A DNA stretch of 9,112 nucleotides from the NCBI GenBank assembly GCA_946480065.1, contig CAMLJA010000062.1:1-9112 (forward strand), written 5' to 3'. The position numbers and the translations under genes were made by a program. Below the pieces are notes generated by a model. That model was given only the letters and a program-made list of their open reading frames with translations, was not told the DNA's origin and did not search any database. Shown piece after piece: positions 6,885 through 9,112 of this stretch. The DNA is from an uncultured Thermomonas sp. (GTDB lineage Bacteria; Pseudomonadota; Gammaproteobacteria; Xanthomonadales; Xanthomonadaceae). Every line of letters starts with the position of its first letter. Positions within the stretch are counted from its first letter, which is position 1.

Positions 6885-6940
6885 CTGAAACCGCGGGCGC
6901 GAGCGGGTAAGATTCACTCTGCTGCATTGCAACAAGGCGG
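6885..6940 (+). promoter_or_regulatory. Putative sigma-70 promoter and ribosome binding site of the CLC gene
   Basis: CTGAAA (6885-6890) and TAAGAT (6908-6913) match the -35 and -10 consensus at four of six positions each and are exactly 17 bp apart. The start would fall near 6920, giving a leader of about 25 bases. AAGGCGG (6934-6940) lies four bases before the ATG at 6945. This supports separate transcription of the CLC gene from the repair genes upstream. Confidence 0.5.
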
Positions 6941-6944
6941 ATCG

Positions 6945-8825
6945 ATGGCAAGCAACGGTACCGGGCAGTCCCCCCTGCGCGGCGATGGCGGCGGCGCCGG
7001 CCAGGCGCTCCCGGTCGCGCCCTCGCTGGCGGCCAGCCTGGACGCGGCGCGCATGCCGCGCCGCACGCTCCCGGTCGAACCCCGGATCCTGTGGATCTGC
7101 GCGCTGGCCATCGCCCTGGGCGTCAGCGCGGCGTTCATCGCGCAGCTGCTGGTGGCGCTCATCGCCGGGGTCACCAACCTGGCGTTCTACGGCCGCCTGT
7201 CCCTGCGCGAGGCCTCGCCCGCCGGCCACGCGCTGGGCGCCTGGGTGATCCTGGTGCCGGTGCTGGGCGGACTGGTGGTGGGCGCGATGGCGCGCTGGGG
7301 ATCGCGCGCGATCCGCGGCCACGGGATTCCCGAGGCGATGGAGCAGGTGCTGCTCAACGAATCGAAGATCCCGCCGCGGATCACCTTCCTCAAGCCGCTG
7401 TCGTCGGCGGTGGCGATCGGTACCGGCGGGCCGTTCGGCGCGGAGGGCCCGATCATCGCCACCGGCGGCGCCCTGGGCTCCTTCCTCGGCCAGCTGCTGC
7501 ACGTCACCGGCCACGAGCGCAAGGTGCTGCTGGCGGCCGGCGCGGCCGGCGGCATGACCGCGATCTTCGGGTCGCCGGTCGCCGCGGTGGTGCTGGCGGT
7601 GGAGCTGCTGCTGTTCGAGCTGCGCCCGCGCTCGCTGGTGCCGGTCGCGCTGGCCACGGTGGCCGCCGCCGGGATGCGCCACGCGCTGGTGGGCAGCGCG
7701 CCGGTGTTCGCGATGCCGGCGGTCGCGGCACCCGGCATGCAGGCGCTGGTGGCCTACGTGGCGCTGGGCGCGCTGATGGGCCTGGTGGCGGTGGCGGTCA
7801 CGCGGCTCGTGTACGGCATCGAGGACGCGTTCGAGAAGCTCCCGGTGCACTGGATGTGGTGGCCGGCGATCGGCGGCCTGGCGGTCGGCGTGGTGGGCTG
7901 GTTCGCGCCGCTGACCCTGGGGGTGGGCTACGACAACATCCAGGCGATCGTCTCCGGCCGGCTGGCGGCGGGCGCGCTGGCCTTCCTGTGCGCGATGAAG
8001 TTCCTGTCGTGGTCGATCGCGCTGGGCAGCGGCACCTCGGGCGGCACGCTGGCGCCGCTGTTCACCATCGGCGGCGCGCTGGGGGCGCTGGCCGGGGTCG
8101 CGGTCGCGGCGGTCGCCCCGCAGCTGGGGGTGGATCCGCGGATCGCGGGCCTGGTGGGGATGGCGGCGATGTTCGCCGGCGCCTCGCGCGCGCTGCTGAC
8201 CTCGGTGGTGTTCGCGTTCGAGACCACCCAGCAGCCGAACGGCCTGCTGCCGCTGCTGGGCGGCTGCGCGGCCGCCTACCTGGTCTCGGCGCTGGTCATG
8301 CGCAACACCATCATGACCGAGAAGATCGCCCGGCGCGGGGTGCGGGTGCCGACCGACTACGCCGCCGACTACCTGGACCAGGTCGCGGTGGGCGATGCCT
8401 GCACCCGCGAGCTGGTCACGCTGAAGACTTCCGATGCGCTCGGCGAGGTCCGCGCCGCGCTGCACGCCGGCCGCCCCGGCTACCAGCACCAGGGGTTCCC
8501 GGTGATCGACGATGCCGGCCGCGTGCGCGGCGTGGTGACGCGCCGCAACCTGCTGGACCCGTCGCATCCGAACATGCGCCGGATCGGCGAGATGCTGGCG
8601 CGCCCGCCGGTGGCGGTGCGCGAGGACCACTCGCTGCGCGAGGCGGCCGACCACATGGTGGCCGAGGAGATCGGGCGCCTGGTCGTGCTGGGCCGCGAGG
8701 CGCCGCACCCGCTGGTGGGCATCCTCACCCGCGGCGACATCCTGTCCGCGCACCGCAGGCGCCTGAAGGAAGCCCACCAGGCCGGGCGCCACATCCACCT
8801 GCGCGGCCGCGCGCGCGCCGGCTAG
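6945..8825 (+). CDS. CLC-family chloride channel/transporter with C-terminal tandem CBS domains
   Basis: Inner-membrane anion channel or exchanger of 626 residues. A hydrophilic N-terminus of about 45 residues precedes the CLC membrane domain (about 48-460). Two CBS domains follow, about 478-540 (VAVGDACTRELVTLKTSDAL to VVTRRNLLDPS) and about 550-612 (EMLARPPVAVREDHSL to GILTRGDILS), which in this family bind adenine nucleotides and regulate transport. CLC signatures are GHGIPEAM at 125-132, GAEGPIIATGGALGS with the gating glutamate Glu167, and SGGTLAPLFTIGG around 365-377. Compared with E. coli ClcA, the central serine of GSGIP is His126, the phenylalanine of GIFAP is Leu369, and the inner proton-path glutamate position holds Leu221 after Glu220. 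Ion choice and channel-versus-exchanger mode cannot be told from sequence. ATG 6945 has an AAGGCGG upstream; the TTG at 6927 is a less likely start. The stop overlaps that of the convergent gene. Confidence 0.93.
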   Translation: MASNGTGQSPLRGDGGGAGQALPVAPSLAASLDAARMPRRTLPVEPRILWICALAIALGVSAAFIAQLLVALIAGVTNLAFYGRLSLREASPAGHALGAWVILVPVLGGLVVGAMARWGSRAIRGHGIPEAMEQVLLNESKIPPRITFLKPLSSAVAIGTGGPFGAEGPIIATGGALGSFLGQLLHVTGHERKVLLAAGAAGGMTAIFGSPVAAVVLAVELLLFELRPRSLVPVALATVAAAGMRHALVGSAPVFAMPAVAAPGMQALVAYVALGALMGLVAVAVTRLVYGIEDAFEKLPVHWMWWPAIGGLAVGVVGWFAPLTLGVGYDNIQAIVSGRLAAGALAFLCAMKFLSWSIALGSGTSGGTLAPLFTIGGALGALAGVAVAAVAPQLGVDPRIAGLVGMAAMFAGASRALLTSVVFAFETTQQPNGLLPLLGGCAAAYLVSALVMRNTIMTEKIARRGVRVPTDYAADYLDQVAVGDACTRELVTLKTSDALGEVRAALHAGRPGYQHQGFPVIDDAGRVRGVVTRRNLLDPSHPNMRRIGEMLARPPVAVREDHSLREAADHMVAEEIGRLVVLGREAPHPLVGILTRGDILSAHRRRLKEAHQAGRHIHLRGRARAG

Positions 8826-9112
8826 TCGGCGCTGCCCGCCTTGGCCAGGCGGTCGTGCACGTCGCCCCAGGCCTCGTCCTGCGGCGGGCGCTCCAGCCAG
8901 ATGGCGTCGGCGCCCAGCGCGTCCAGCGCGTGCAGGGTGCCGTACAGCGCGCGCGCGTAGCCCGGCTTGTCGTGCGGCATGCGGATGGCGGCGACGATGC
9001 CGGGCGCATCGGCAGGCAGGGTGGGGTCCAGATAGGCCAGCGCGATCCGCGCACCGGGCGCCAGCGCGGCGATCCGCCGGCGCATCGCCGCGGCGTCCAT
9101 CACCCGCAGCGG
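8822..9112 (-). CDS. C-terminal part of a Sua5/YrdC/YciO-type threonylcarbamoyl-AMP synthase (cut by window edge)
   Basis: Visible are the last 96 residues of a minus-strand gene that continues beyond base 9112. They resemble the C-terminal Sua5 domain that follows the YrdC catalytic domain. The first residues, PLRVMD, fit the usual HYAP.TPLRL junction, and YARALYGTLHALDALGADAIWLERPP followed by DVHDRLAKAG fits the family's closing LYA.LR.LDA.G.D.I..E.PP...V.DRL.RA pattern (the run is split here by position: residues 52-77 and 82-91). The complete enzyme makes threonylcarbamoyl-AMP for the t6A37 modification of ANN-decoding tRNAs. The catalytic domain is outside the window, so activity cannot be judged. 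A GTG/ATG pair at 9103/9100 could suggest a short separate gene, but the frame is open to the edge and homology runs through. The TAG stop lies within the CLC gene's stop. Confidence 0.78.
   Translation of the reverse strand, partial: PLRVMDAAAMRRRIAALAPGARIALAYLDPTLPADAPGIVAAIRMPHDKPGYARALYGTLHALDALGADAIWLERPPQDEAWGDVHDRLAKAGSAD

Noticed and set aside
5673..8798. A 1041-codon open frame on the minus strand across alkB, the Ada-like gene and the CLC gene
   Set aside because: It is antisense to three genes with intact catalytic motifs. Its translation is dominated by Arg, His, Gln and Ala with no recognisable domain, as expected from antisense frames of DNA with GC-rich third positions.
9100..9103. 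GTG/ATG pair as the start of a complete short minus-strand gene of about 93 codons
   Set aside because: The frame is open to the window edge, and the residues before it (PLR) fit the Sua5 linker, so this is more likely the 3' part of a longer gene.

Overview
The window is very GC-rich (over 70% by eye) and almost fully coding. It carries an aa3-type cytochrome c oxidase biogenesis locus in the order ctaG-coxC, a reversed twin-transmembrane gene, surf1, a thioredoxin-like gene, ctaA and ctaB. This order, the protein sequences and the GC content suggest a gammaproteobacterium of the Xanthomonadaceae type (Lysobacter/Luteimonas/Pseudoxanthomonas-like). That placement is inference, since no marker gene is present.

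Bases 1-1483 hold the 3' part of ctaG (Cox11, copper delivery to CuB), cut by the window edge, and complete coxC (subunit III). A 12-bp perfect hairpin separates coxC from a small convergent minus-strand gene for a DUF2909-type twin-transmembrane protein. From the short divergent gap after it, surf1, a membrane-anchored thioredoxin/SCO-like protein, ctaA (heme A synthase) and ctaB (heme O synthase) run as one tight operon with overlapping or nearly touching ends. CtaB farnesylates heme b to heme O, CtaA oxidises it to heme A, and SURF1 and CtaG help build the heme a3-CuB centre. The SCO-like protein is probably another assembly helper.

Only 10 bp after ctaB the content changes to repair of alkylated DNA: alkB (oxidative demethylase) and an Ada-like gene, in the reverse of the E. 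coli ada-alkB order. The Ada-like protein has the AraC DNA-binding and methyltransferase domains but lacks the N-terminal methylphosphotriester sensor. Its start appears leaderless. A CLC-family anion transporter with two C-terminal CBS domains follows from its own likely promoter. It meets, stop codon on stop codon, the 3' end of a minus-strand Sua5/TsaC-type gene for tRNA threonylcarbamoyladenosine synthesis, which runs off the right edge.

I saw no tRNA or rRNA gene, CRISPR array, insertion sequence, phage gene or attachment site. No gene-free stretch exceeds about 70 bp. The window is mainly core metabolism. The least ordinary points are an apparent two-helix insertion in CtaA, a displaced cysteine pair in the SCO-like protein, the sensorless Ada protein, and a CLC pore whose usual anion-coordinating residues are replaced.
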